Shown one piece after another: positions 54,723-62,558 of a stretch of DNA of 64,000 nt. The notes under the pieces are model-generated. The model was not told the DNA's origin, did no database searches, and was given only the letters and a program-made list of their open reading frames with translations. The stretch's first letter is position 1. Each line of letters begins with the position of its first letter. Source of the stretch: Streptantibioticus parmotrematis (GTDB lineage Bacteria > Actinomycetota > Actinomycetes > Streptomycetales > Streptomycetaceae); contig NZ_JAINVZ010000004.1 of the NCBI RefSeq assembly GCF_019890615.1, positions 62,001-126,000 of the forward strand, read 5' to 3'. A program made the translations under genes and the position numbers.

Positions 54723-55688
54723 ATGCCACGACTGTTCGGCTTTGAGGACGCCGCGCACCGCAAGGTGTGTGAAGCGGAGGCGGTGGGGGTTCGAAGCGTC
54801 GCGTCCCGGCGTCTCGCCCCACAGGCGTGGGAGCCGATCACCGAGTGGGCGAATGCCGAGGGATACCGCACGACGCTCGGAGGTCTGTGGAAGCCCGGCC
54901 CTCTTGCCACCATGATGAACCATCCGGCCATCGCCGGGCTGGAAGAGGGCGAGAACGGTGAGCTGGTCGAGTCCGGCGGGCCGGCGCTCATCCCGCCGGA
55001 GGACTTCCTGGCCATCCGTGCGATGCGCCAGACGAAGGGTGAGCCGGTCCCGGCGGGTGAGTACCTGATCCAGAGTTGGCTAGGCGTGTGCGGATTGTGC
55101 GGCTGCCCCCTGTCCGCCTCTCCTACCACTACCAGCGGAAGCCGCGGCTACCGGTGTGCCCCCAGCAGCGCGCAGCACCCGGGCGGTTGCGGCCGGGTGC
55201 GGATCAAGGCAGAGCCGTTCGAGGTGTACGTGGCCGAGCACGTGCTGGCCGAGACTGCGAAGCCCGAGGTGGCGGCGCTGCTGGGGCAGGCACGCGATGA
55301 ACTGCTGGCCGAGGCGGCCGAGTTGCGCAAGCTTGCGGACAGCCTCCGGCGTCGCCAGGTGCGGCTGGGACAGAGCTACGCGCGCTCGCCGGACATGTCG
55401 GTGCAGGCGTTCCGGGCCGCCGACAAGGAGCTGAAGCAACAGGCTCGCGAGGCCCGGACGAAGGCGCGGTTCCTCGACCAGGCCAAGCACGTGCCGGTCG
55501 CCGATGTTCCGGATCTGGTGCGGTGGTGGACGCACGCTCCGATGTCGGCCAAGCGCGGCATGCTGGCACTGATGCTGGAACAGGTGGCGTTGTACCCGGC
55601 CGCGTCCAAGGGCTCGCGCAGGGTGGACGCGGACCGGGTGGGCCTGCGCTGGCGAACGTGGGGTACAGGCGCGAAAGGACGGGGCTAG
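54723..55688 (+). CDS. Serine-recombinase relative lacking the catalytic domain
   Basis: 321 residues from MPRLFGFEDAAHRKVCEAEA, after GGAGGCGAG. WANAEGYRTTLGGLWKPGPL near 38-60 resembles the recombinase domain, GVCGLCGCPLSASPTTTSGS near 120 with its CxxC pattern is the zinc ribbon (second Cys pair later in GYRCAPSSAQHPGGCGRV), and a long coiled coil follows. The N-terminal resolvase domain with the catalytic Ser is absent, yet the frame is intact with a good ribosome site. It is either a recombinase remnant or a DNA-binding accessory protein. It converges with the membrane protein gene, overlapping by 4 bases. Confidence 0.7.
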   Translation: MPRLFGFEDAAHRKVCEAEAVGVRSVASRRLAPQAWEPITEWANAEGYRTTLGGLWKPGPLATMMNHPAIAGLEEGENGELVESGGPALIPPEDFLAIRAMRQTKGEPVPAGEYLIQSWLGVCGLCGCPLSASPTTTSGSRGYRCAPSSAQHPGGCGRVRIKAEPFEVYVAEHVLAETAKPEVAALLGQARDELLAEAAELRKLADSLRRRQVRLGQSYARSPDMSVQAFRAADKELKQQAREARTKARFLDQAKHVPVADVPDLVRWWTHAPMSAKRGMLALMLEQVALYPAASKGSRRVDADRVGLRWRTWGTGAKGRG

Positions 55689-56449
55689 CCGTTCTCAGGC
55701 TTCGGCCCGGCGTTGTACCCGATGGTGGCCACGGCGAGGCCGATGGCGACGCATCCGATGGCAAGTCCCGCCAGGGCGGGGCTGAGTGCGTCCTGTAGGC
55801 GCAGCGGCCAGGCGTGGCCGACCTGAGCGGCGATCAGGTACCCACAGCGGCTGAGGGCGTAGGCGACGGCGATCACGCCTCCGGCCCCGGCGATGGTCAG
55901 TCCGGTCGCGGCAGCCCGCCGCTGCCGCCGGGCGGCGAGTGCGAGGCGGAGGGAGTAGACGCTGATCTCCAGCCCGGCGATGGCGGAGTAGGCCAGGTAG
56001 GTCACCAGGTAGTGCGTCACCGCGCCGTTGTGGGCGTACTCCGATGTCAGGTCCACGTTGGTGGTGTCGGCGCGGTGGAACTCAAGGACCAGCAGGCCGA
56101 TGACGACCGCCGCGAGCAGGAGGCGTACGGCGACTGCGGTGCGGACGTAGGGCCGTGTGCGTGTCCAGTCCACGATCATGATCTGGAGACTGGCGAAGAA
56201 GACCACCGCGCTCAGGTCGGACAGGTGGCAGGCTGTCTCGTTACATCCGGCGGCGTTGTCGATGGCGTCGGCGATCTGGGGTATCGCCAGGAGTGAGGCG
56301 ACGCAGCAGGTGGCGGAGGCGGCGATCCGGGCCCTGCGGGCGAGGCGGAACTGCGGCCGGTGCCGGTGCGCGAACCGCAGGCATATCGCGGTGCTGAGCG
56401 CCGTGAGCAGGGCACACGTCCCGAAGATCAGGCCGGTCAAGAGGTTCAA
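55685..56449 (-). CDS. Polytopic membrane protein (MAB_1171c-like)
   Basis: 254 residues with about seven hydrophobic helices: LLTGLIFGTCALLTALSTAI, then RIAASATCCVASLLAIPQIA, VVFFASLQIMIVDW and on to the C-terminus. The WTRTRPYVR turn and overall layout resemble membrane proteins paired with XRE regulators in streptomycetes (MAB_1171c type). TTG start overlaps the XRE stop (TTGA), so both are translated together. Function unknown; possibly a superinfection or signalling partner of the regulator. Confidence 0.65.
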   Translation of the reverse strand: MNLLTGLIFGTCALLTALSTAICLRFAHRHRPQFRLARRARIAASATCCVASLLAIPQIADAIDNAAGCNETACHLSDLSAVVFFASLQIMIVDWTRTRPYVRTAVAVRLLLAAVVIGLLVLEFHRADTTNVDLTSEYAHNGAVTHYLVTYLAYSAIAGLEISVYSLRLALAARRQRRAAATGLTIAGAGGVIAVAYALSRCGYLIAAQVGHAWPLRLQDALSPALAGLAIGCVAIGLAVATIGYNAGPKPENG

Positions 56450-57006
56450 CGTCCTTCCAGGTCATCCGCTGCCCTCTCAGCGGCTTCGTCAAGGCTCAGA
56501 TGCCGACGCGGGCGCCCGTCGCGGGGCTGGTCAACGCCGGGTGGAGGTGGGGGGATCGCGGGGACGTCCTGGGGTAGTCCGGCGCGACGGCGAAGCTCCC
56601 TGAGCTGCGTGATGGTGTCGAGAATGTCCGGCTCCGGGAGGTCCTGCATCAGGCGCAGGACCTCCCGGGCTTCAGGGCGCTCCTGATAGACGGTGAGCGC
56701 CGTCAGGTCGTCCCACTCCGGCCCTGGGAGCAGGAAGGCCGCCGGGGCGTCGAGGGCCCCGGAGAGGGCGGCGACAGTAGACATCGTGGGGTTGCTACTG
56801 GTGCCGTTCATCAGGCCGTTGACCTGGCCATGCGAGAGTTTGCGCCGGCCTGGCGAAGCGGTCGCTTCCGCCACCTCCCGTGCGCTGGGGATGAACCCGT
56901 CCTGATCGCGGTTCAGGCGCAGCAGGGCGGCCAGCTTCGCACTCAGGCTCAGCGGGTCGCGCCGCTCGCGGGTGTCTGTCACATCCATCCTCTTCGCGGT
57001 TGTCAT
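56446..57006 (-). CDS. XRE-family regulator
   Basis: 186 residues from MTTAKRMDVTDTRERRDPLS. The helix-turn-helix is spread over IPSAREVAEATASPGRRKLS and HGQVNGLMNGTSSNPTMSTV, followed by LSGALDAPAAFLLPG. The C-terminus is charged and Pro-rich. It is probably a phage repressor-like or accessory regulator controlling itself and its membrane partner. An ATG at residue 7 is an alternative start. Confidence 0.78.
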   Translation of the reverse strand: MTTAKRMDVTDTRERRDPLSLSAKLAALLRLNRDQDGFIPSAREVAEATASPGRRKLSHGQVNGLMNGTSSNPTMSTVAALSGALDAPAAFLLPGPEWDDLTALTVYQERPEAREVLRLMQDLPEPDILDTITQLRELRRRAGLPQDVPAIPPPPPGVDQPRDGRPRRHLSLDEAAERAADDLEGR

Positions 57007-57239
57007 ATGCTCGCCAAACGTACGGACCAGTAACAACCGGCCCGTCGGCCGGTGCTCGCTGACCCGGATTCCACACTACCCCGCAGGTCGGAGGGGTTAT
57101 AAGGTCTATCGGACAGTTTCCTCGGGCGTCCGTCGCGCGGGGTGGCGGCGCGCCGAGGCGCACGCTTGCGGCGGACGCGGTGGGAGTCACGGAGAGGGCG
57201 GGCGGTGGCGGCACGCTTGCCGGTCACGGGAGGTAGTGC

Positions 57240-57410
57240 ATGTCCGAGATCGACGAGCGGCGGATCGCCGCACTGGCGAAGGAGCCGCCGCGTGTCCTTC
57301 GGGGCGGGGTGGACGAGGCGGCGCGCGGGGAGGCGCGCAAGCTCGTGGAGTGCCAGGCGTTATTGCCCCCGAAGGCGGCGGACAAGGGGCAGCGCGACGG
57401 CAGGCGTTGA
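57240..57410 (+). CDS. Small phage hypothetical protein
   Basis: 56 residues, MSEIDERRIAALAKEPPRVL and on, charged and without membrane helix. The ribosome site GGGAGGTAGTGC is strong. A TTA codon (57359-57361) is present. No family is recognised. It resembles the short unassigned genes common at the left side of actinophage genomes. Confidence 0.5.
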   Translation: MSEIDERRIAALAKEPPRVLRGGVDEAARGEARKLVECQALLPPKAADKGQRDGRR

Positions 57411-57825
57411 CATCCGGTCAGGACCTACAGCGGGCGGGATGAAGTAGGTGACAATCTTGAACCAGTCATGTACGTTTTCTCGTGCCGGTCGGGTACAGCA
57501 GCCGCAGGATTCCCGCATCCGGCAGGTGTCGCGAGGGCGGCACCGTCCCTGACTCCCCGCGGGCGGCCGATGGGGTGCGTGATGGAGCAGAGCCCGTCCC
57601 GGCGTCAGCCGTGGCGGGCTCGCTCGCATTGCGGGCCCGGCAGTCACGCCCGGCGACCCTCAGAGCCCGTGCGGGCGCGCCAGGCTCGCGGAATTCAAGC
57701 GAAATTACTGAATTCAAAAAGGGATCTGAACTTGAATTCGCGGTATTTGCGATTAAGATATAAGTGTAAGGAAAAAGGGAAAGCCAAAAAGGCCAGGCTT
57801 TCATAATCCGGAAAGGCGCGGGAAA
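57411..57825. promoter_or_regulatory. Intergenic control region with an AT-rich, repeat-bearing promoter for the ParB-like gene
   Basis: The last 140 bases are far more AT-rich than the rest of the window. GAATTCAAG (57691-57699), TGAATTCAA (57710-57718) and CTTGAATTC (57731-57739) form direct and inverted copies. TTGAAT (57732-57737) and TAAGAT (57754-57759), 16 bases apart, make a good sigma-70-type promoter. The repeats overlap the -35 box, so repression by a regulator or the ParB-like protein itself is likely. No gene is supported in the rest. Confidence 0.6.
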
Positions 57826-58986
57826 ATGTTCGCAGACCTCGCTATCGACCAGATCACCCCCAACCCCGACCAGCCCCGCAAGTTCTTCGATGAGGCCAAG
57901 CACAAGGAGCTGATCGGCAGCATCAAGGAGAACGGCCTCCTCCAGCCGGTCGTCGTCCGGCCGGTCGAAGGCGGGGAGACTCCGTACCAGCTGATCGCGG
58001 GCGAGCGGCGCTGGAGGGCGTGCAAGGCCGCGGGCATCACCACGGTCCCGGCGCACGTCATCAAGGGCGCCGACGATGAGAAGGCGTACGTCCTCGGCAT
58101 CGCGGAGAACGTCGGCCGCGAGGACATGACCATCATGGAGGAGGCCGGCGCGTACGCCGACCTCGCCGCCGCCGGCTGGACACCGGAGAAGATCGCCAAG
58201 CAGTTCGGCAAGACCGAGACCCACATCAAGTGGCGCCTCGGCCTGCTCACCCTGCGTCCCGAGGTCGCCGAGATGGTCGACAAGGGCCAGATCAAGCCCA
58301 ACCTCGCCTGGCACGTCGCCCAGCTGAACCCGGCCAACCAGATGGTGGCCGCCACCCGCTACCTGCGCGGCGACTTCGACTCCGAGGCCGAGGCCCAGCA
58401 CTTCGCCAACGGCTTGAAGATGATGGAGGCTCAGACCAGCCTCACGAATGAGAAGGCGCCGGACGCCGAGGAGCAGGAGAAGCGCAAGAAGGCCAAGGCC
58501 AAGGCGAAGGATGGGCTCGGCAAGGCGGAGGAGATCCTGCTGCCGCTGCTGGAAGACCTGGCGGAGAAGAAGCCGGAGGACCTGGCGGTCATCCTCGGCG
58601 ACGACCTGGAGCGCCACGTACGCGTGGTCGGCAGGATCTACAGCCAGGTGCAGATGGTGCGCAACCTGCTCAGCAAGGCGCAGGGCATCCAGCGGGCGAT
58701 GTCCGCCGACTTCAACCGCAAGGCGCTCGAGGTCCAGCAGGAGGCCAAGGCCCAGAAGAAGGCGACCCCCGAGCCCGCTGCGAAGAATCCCGCGCCGAAG
58801 CCGGTGCCGGTGGCGCGCAAGGCAGCACCCAAGCCGCAGGCCAAGGAGGCCCCGGCCAGCCGGGCCCGTGCGGCGGCGAAGTCCACGAGCGCGCCCGTCA
58901 AGGTGCCTGCCCAGAAGCGGGCCGCGACGAAGGCGGCCGAGCCCGCGGCCGTCGCGAAGAGCGAGGCGACGGCCGCGGCCAAGTGA
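57826..58986 (+). CDS. ParB/Spo0J-like DNA-binding protein
   Basis: 386 residues. The N-terminal ParB nuclease-like fold has NPDQPRKFFDEAKHKELIGS, GLLQPVVVRP and the CTP-binding GERRWRACKAAG (near 67). IAENVGREDMTIMEEAGAYA is followed by a helix-turn-helix (KIAKQFGKTETHIKWRLGLL). The last 130 residues are Lys/Ala/Pro-rich, a histone-like tail. It may bind sites near its own promoter, partition a plasmid-like prophage form or compact phage DNA. ATG start after GGAAAGGCGCGGGAA. Confidence 0.88.
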   Translation: MFADLAIDQITPNPDQPRKFFDEAKHKELIGSIKENGLLQPVVVRPVEGGETPYQLIAGERRWRACKAAGITTVPAHVIKGADDEKAYVLGIAENVGREDMTIMEEAGAYADLAAAGWTPEKIAKQFGKTETHIKWRLGLLTLRPEVAEMVDKGQIKPNLAWHVAQLNPANQMVAATRYLRGDFDSEAEAQHFANGLKMMEAQTSLTNEKAPDAEEQEKRKKAKAKAKDGLGKAEEILLPLLEDLAEKKPEDLAVILGDDLERHVRVVGRIYSQVQMVRNLLSKAQGIQRAMSADFNRKALEVQQEAKAQKKATPEPAAKNPAPKPVPVARKAAPKPQAKEAPASRARAAAKSTSAPVKVPAQKRAATKAAEPAAVAKSEATAAAK

Positions 58987-59208
58987 GCGAGCGGTGGGGG
59001 CGCGGCACCGCGCCCCCACCGCCGACCGGGAACAGCGAGAAGGACGCGGACGGCGCGGCCGGGGCAACCCGGCCGCGCTCTTGCGGTCTGTGGCCCCGCT
59101 GTCGCCCTGGTCGAGGACTCGCCCGCCGGGTTGGCGGGCGTGCGGCGCGGCCGGTCGCGGCAGCGCCGTGTTCCGCGAGGTATCTCGCGTGCGGAAAGGA
59201 AATCGGAT

Positions 59209-59619
59209 TTGATCACGCTGTTCACCAACCGGTATCAGGAGTACCGGACGGAGCAAGGGGTGCCGGTGCGCATTACCGTCGGCGCGCCGCGATTCAAGCT
59301 CCCCTATCGGCTCACCCACTCGGTTCGGGAGCTGGCACCGCGACGGGAATACCTTTCCCACCCGCAGCCGCTCTTCACGACCGCCTACCGGGCCGACCTC
59401 GAGCGCGTCGGGCCGGCGCGGATCGCCGAGCGGTTGAGCCGGATCGCCGAGGCCGAGCAGGAGCACCGGTTGGTACTGCTGTGCTTCGAGGACCTGGCCG
59501 ACCCGAACCTGTGGTGTCACCGCAGGATCTTCGCCGCCTGGTGGCGAGACGTCACCGGCGACACCGTGCGGGAACTGGGGCCGATGGCCGACCAGTACGA
59601 GCAGGGCACGTTGATGTGA
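59209..59619 (+). CDS. DUF488-like protein
   Basis: 136 residues from TTG 59209 (LITLFTNRYQEYRTEQGVPV), behind GGAAAGGAAATCGG. The central SVRELAPRREYLSHPQP and the late LLCFEDLADPNLWCHRRIFA are the DUF488 landmarks (a Cys-x-x-His pair near the end). Members are found on phages and islands; the reaction is unknown. Confidence 0.7.
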   Translation: MITLFTNRYQEYRTEQGVPVRITVGAPRFKLPYRLTHSVRELAPRREYLSHPQPLFTTAYRADLERVGPARIAERLSRIAEAEQEHRLVLLCFEDLADPNLWCHRRIFAAWWRDVTGDTVRELGPMADQYEQGTLM

Positions 59620-59756
59620 CGGGCCGTGAGGCGCACTCACAAGATAGGTTGCATTCTTGCAAGATGTAACGTCCTTTTGGGGTGCGCCCCTGGATGGCGT
59701 CCGGCCAGGTACCTGGTGTCCGGCCGGACGCCGCCGTCACGACGTGGAGGAAGAGC

Positions 59757-61094
59757 GTGTTCCAGGGCACCATCCCCGGACCGATGCGCGCCATCGTCCG
59801 GGAGACCGCCGGGAGTTGGCCGCGTGGACAGGTCTACGTCCCGTGCTGCGGGAACTTCACCATCGAGCGCAGCCTGATCGGCATGGGCTTCGCCCTCCAC
59901 TCCTCGGACGTGTCCATCTACACCACCGCCATCGGCCGCTGGCTCACCGGCCAGCCGGCCGGCATCCGTCTGCGCGAGGAGAGCATGAACCAACTCGGCT
60001 GGCTGGCTGACTCGTTGGACGACGACGTAGGCACGGTCGCCGCGCTGATGCTCGGCACCCGCTTCCTGGCCAGCGTCGGCCGCGACGGGCTGTGGCACGA
60101 GAGGGTGGTGCGCTCCTACCGCGAGCAGTGGGCCGTCAAGCACGCCGAGACCGTCGAGCGGCTGTCGGCCTCCGACGTGGCGCTCGCCTCCTACACCGTG
60201 GAAGACGTGCGCACCTGGCTCCAGACCGTGCCCGGCGACGCCCCGGTGTGCTCGTTCCCCCCGTTCTACGGCGGCGGCTACGAGAAGCTGTACGAGCCGC
60301 TGAACATCCACTTCACCTGGGACGCCCCCGAGTACGAGCCGCTGTCGGACGCCGACGTGGTCGACGTTCTCGGCGCGATCACCGACCGTCCCTACTGGCT
60401 GACGGCCTCCAACCACGACGTGCCGGAACTGCGCCAGCACCTGCGCGGTGTCATCAAGCCCACCCCGAGGGCGGCCCCGTTCTACGTCTACGCCTCGCAA
60501 GCCCCCACCCGGATCGTCGCGCCGCGCCAGCCCATCGAGCCGGTCACCGCCCCGCGGCTCGGCCGCGGCGACGAGCTGGTCGGCCCGCTGTCGCTGGCCT
60601 TGTTGAAGCCGGGCCAGTTCAACGCGCTGCGCTCCCGGTACCTCAACCCGCGCATCGCGCCGGGCTCCGCGAACCTCGCGGTCGCGGTCAAGGACGGCAC
60701 GGGCAAGGTCCTCGGGGTCTTCGCGATGGCGCCGTCCAGCTACACGCCGGACGAGGCGTACCTGCTGTCCGACTTCGCGGTCGCGCCGACCGACTACCCG
60801 CGCTTGTCGAAGCTGATCGTGCTGGCGGCCACCAGCTCGGAGGCCCGGTTGCTGTGCCAGCGGGCGTTCTCCCGCCGCGTCCGGGCGGTGTCCACGACGG
60901 CGTTCAGCAACAACGCGGTGTCGATGAAGTACCGCGGGCTGCTCAAGCTGACCAAGCGCGGCCCGTCGAACGAGGACGGCTGGAAATACCAGCTCCAGTA
61001 CCAGGGGGCCATGGGCCAGCACACGCTGGCCGGGGCCCTGGAGACGTGGGCGAAGCGGTGGGGCGCTCCGACAACGAGGCAGACGGGAGCCTGA
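59757..61094 (+). CDS. Antirestriction-type adenine methyltransferase
   Basis: 445 residues from GTG 59757 (VFQGTIPGPMRAIVRETAGS), behind GGAGGAAGAGC. GQVYVPCCGNFTIERSLIGM is the SAM-binding motif I. CSFPPFYGGGYEKLY near 165 is a DPPY-like catalytic motif (here S-F-P-P-F-Y). The C-terminal half resembles a GNAT-like acyltransferase fold (AVAVKDGTGKVLGVFAMAPS). It probably modifies phage DNA to escape host restriction. It lies with ParB-like genes upstream of terminase, as in other actinophages. Confidence 0.72.
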   Translation: MFQGTIPGPMRAIVRETAGSWPRGQVYVPCCGNFTIERSLIGMGFALHSSDVSIYTTAIGRWLTGQPAGIRLREESMNQLGWLADSLDDDVGTVAALMLGTRFLASVGRDGLWHERVVRSYREQWAVKHAETVERLSASDVALASYTVEDVRTWLQTVPGDAPVCSFPPFYGGGYEKLYEPLNIHFTWDAPEYEPLSDADVVDVLGAITDRPYWLTASNHDVPELRQHLRGVIKPTPRAAPFYVYASQAPTRIVAPRQPIEPVTAPRLGRGDELVGPLSLALLKPGQFNALRSRYLNPRIAPGSANLAVAVKDGTGKVLGVFAMAPSSYTPDEAYLLSDFAVAPTDYPRLSKLIVLAATSSEARLLCQRAFSRRVRAVSTTAFSNNAVSMKYRGLLKLTKRGPSNEDGWKYQLQYQGAMGQHTLAGALETWAKRWGAPTTRQTGA

Positions 61095-61096
61095 CC

Positions 61097-61999
61097 ATGG
61101 AGGACTCGACACAGCTCGCCCCGCCGCGGATGGTGCAGGGCGACCCCCGCACGCTGACCCTGCTGGACGTCAACGCGCGGTTCCTGCCGCACGAGCAGTT
61201 CCGGCAGCTGGTCGCCAACGTCCGGCGTGACGGGTGCCTGACCTCGACTCCGCTGGTATGGAACGACACCGAAAGCGGACGGCTCGTCGTACTGTCCGGC
61301 AACCACCGCACGCTCGCCGCGATCGAAGCCGGCCTGACGGAGATCTGGTGGATGCAGATCGACCAGCCGCTGGCCCGGCAGCGGCAGATCGCACTCCAGC
61401 TGTCCCACAACGCCATCGCGGGACAGGACGATCCGGCGATCCTCAAGGAGCTGTACGACGAGCTGGAGTCGGTGGAGTGGCGGCAGTACACCGGCCTGGA
61501 CGACAAGGCCCTCGACCTGCTGGAGAAGGTCGACGTCAGCTCCCTGGGCGAGGCGAACCTCGACTTCGCCAGCGTGCAGTTCATGTTCCTGCCCGCCGAG
61601 CTGGAGCGCGCCGAAGCGGCGTTCGACGCCGCGCGGTCCACCGCGGCGGCGGACCAGCGGTGGATCGCGGGCCTGGAGCAGTACGAGCCGATGCTCGACG
61701 CTCTGGAGACCTCCCGGGCCGCCTACACGATCGGCAACTCCGCGACCGCGCTCGGCGTGATCCTCACCGTGTTCGAGCGGCACCTGGGTGAGCTGGCGGA
61801 CGGCTGGTACGACCCGGCGACCGCAGAAGCGCACCGCGGTGGCACGGCACCGCTGGAGAGCGTGTTCGGCGTACGCGAGATACCGGTGGAGACCGCTGCC
61901 GTCGTGCGGGCCGTGATCGACCGTCTGGTCGAGGACGGCAGCGTGCCGCGGGCGGAGCCGTGGCGGGCGCTGGACATCCTGGCCGCGCGGGGGCACTAG
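61097..61999 (+). CDS. Phage ParB-fold protein
   Basis: 300 residues. The N-terminal 110 are ParB-like: DVNARFLPHEQFRQLVANVR, TPLVWNDTESGRLVVLSGNH, then HRTLAAIEAGLTEIWWMQID, where GNHR replaces the usual GERR. The C-terminal part is unassigned and helical. It starts 2 bases after the methyltransferase stop (TGACCATG), so the pair probably works together, perhaps choosing sites for modification. The second ParB relative in the prophage. Confidence 0.78.
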   Translation: MEDSTQLAPPRMVQGDPRTLTLLDVNARFLPHEQFRQLVANVRRDGCLTSTPLVWNDTESGRLVVLSGNHRTLAAIEAGLTEIWWMQIDQPLARQRQIALQLSHNAIAGQDDPAILKELYDELESVEWRQYTGLDDKALDLLEKVDVSSLGEANLDFASVQFMFLPAELERAEAAFDAARSTAAADQRWIAGLEQYEPMLDALETSRAAYTIGNSATALGVILTVFERHLGELADGWYDPATAEAHRGGTAPLESVFGVREIPVETAAVVRAVIDRLVEDGSVPRAEPWRALDILAARGH

Positions 62000-62027
62000 A
62001 CGGCCGTCGTCGGCCAGGAGGTGAGCG

Positions 62028-62558
62028 GTGGCTGAGAGCCCTGTGGAGCCGTGGGAGCGGCAAAACGGTGAGTCGTCCCAGGCATTCGAGGCATTCGCCG
62101 CGTACCGGGATCTCGGACCCGCCCGCAGCGTCACGAAGGTCGCACAGCAGGTGGACAAATCGCGAACGCTGCTGGGGCGTTGGTCGCGCCAGTACGCGTG
62201 GGTGATGCGGGCGACCGCGTACGACCGCGAACAGGACCGGCTGTTCCTCGCCGAGCAGCACCAGGCGCGCCGCGACATCGCCCGCAGGCACGCGAAGCTG
62301 GCTCAGGCGTTCCTGGGCAAGGCTGTCGCGCGCCTCCAGTCGCTGGATGCCCGGGAGCTGTCCCCGTCCGAGCTTCTGCGCTTCTTCCAGGTCGCGGCGG
62401 AAGTCGAACGCCGGGCTGTCGGTGAGGAGCCAGTCACCGCGGCGGGGGCGCAGACCGCGCCTGGTGGAGACGTGGCGGCGCTGACCGACGAGGAACGGCA
62501 CGCCAGGATGGACCAGTTGCGGCGTGAGCTGGAGCGGCGGCTGGCGGAGGAGCGGTGA
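62028..62558 (+). CDS. Terminase small subunit-like protein
   Basis: 176 residues from GTG 62028, after CAGGAGGTGAGCG. The N-terminal helix-turn-helix (ARSVTKVAQQVDKSRTLLGR) would recognise the packaging site. The middle is a helical oligomer region (REQDRLFLAEQHQARRDIAR), and the C-terminus, ERHARMDQLRRELERRLAEE, is a coil contacting the large subunit. Its stop overlaps the terminase large subunit start (GTGA). Confidence 0.8.
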   Translation: MAESPVEPWERQNGESSQAFEAFAAYRDLGPARSVTKVAQQVDKSRTLLGRWSRQYAWVMRATAYDREQDRLFLAEQHQARRDIARRHAKLAQAFLGKAVARLQSLDARELSPSELLRFFQVAAEVERRAVGEEPVTAAGAQTAPGGDVAALTDEERHARMDQLRRELERRLAEER

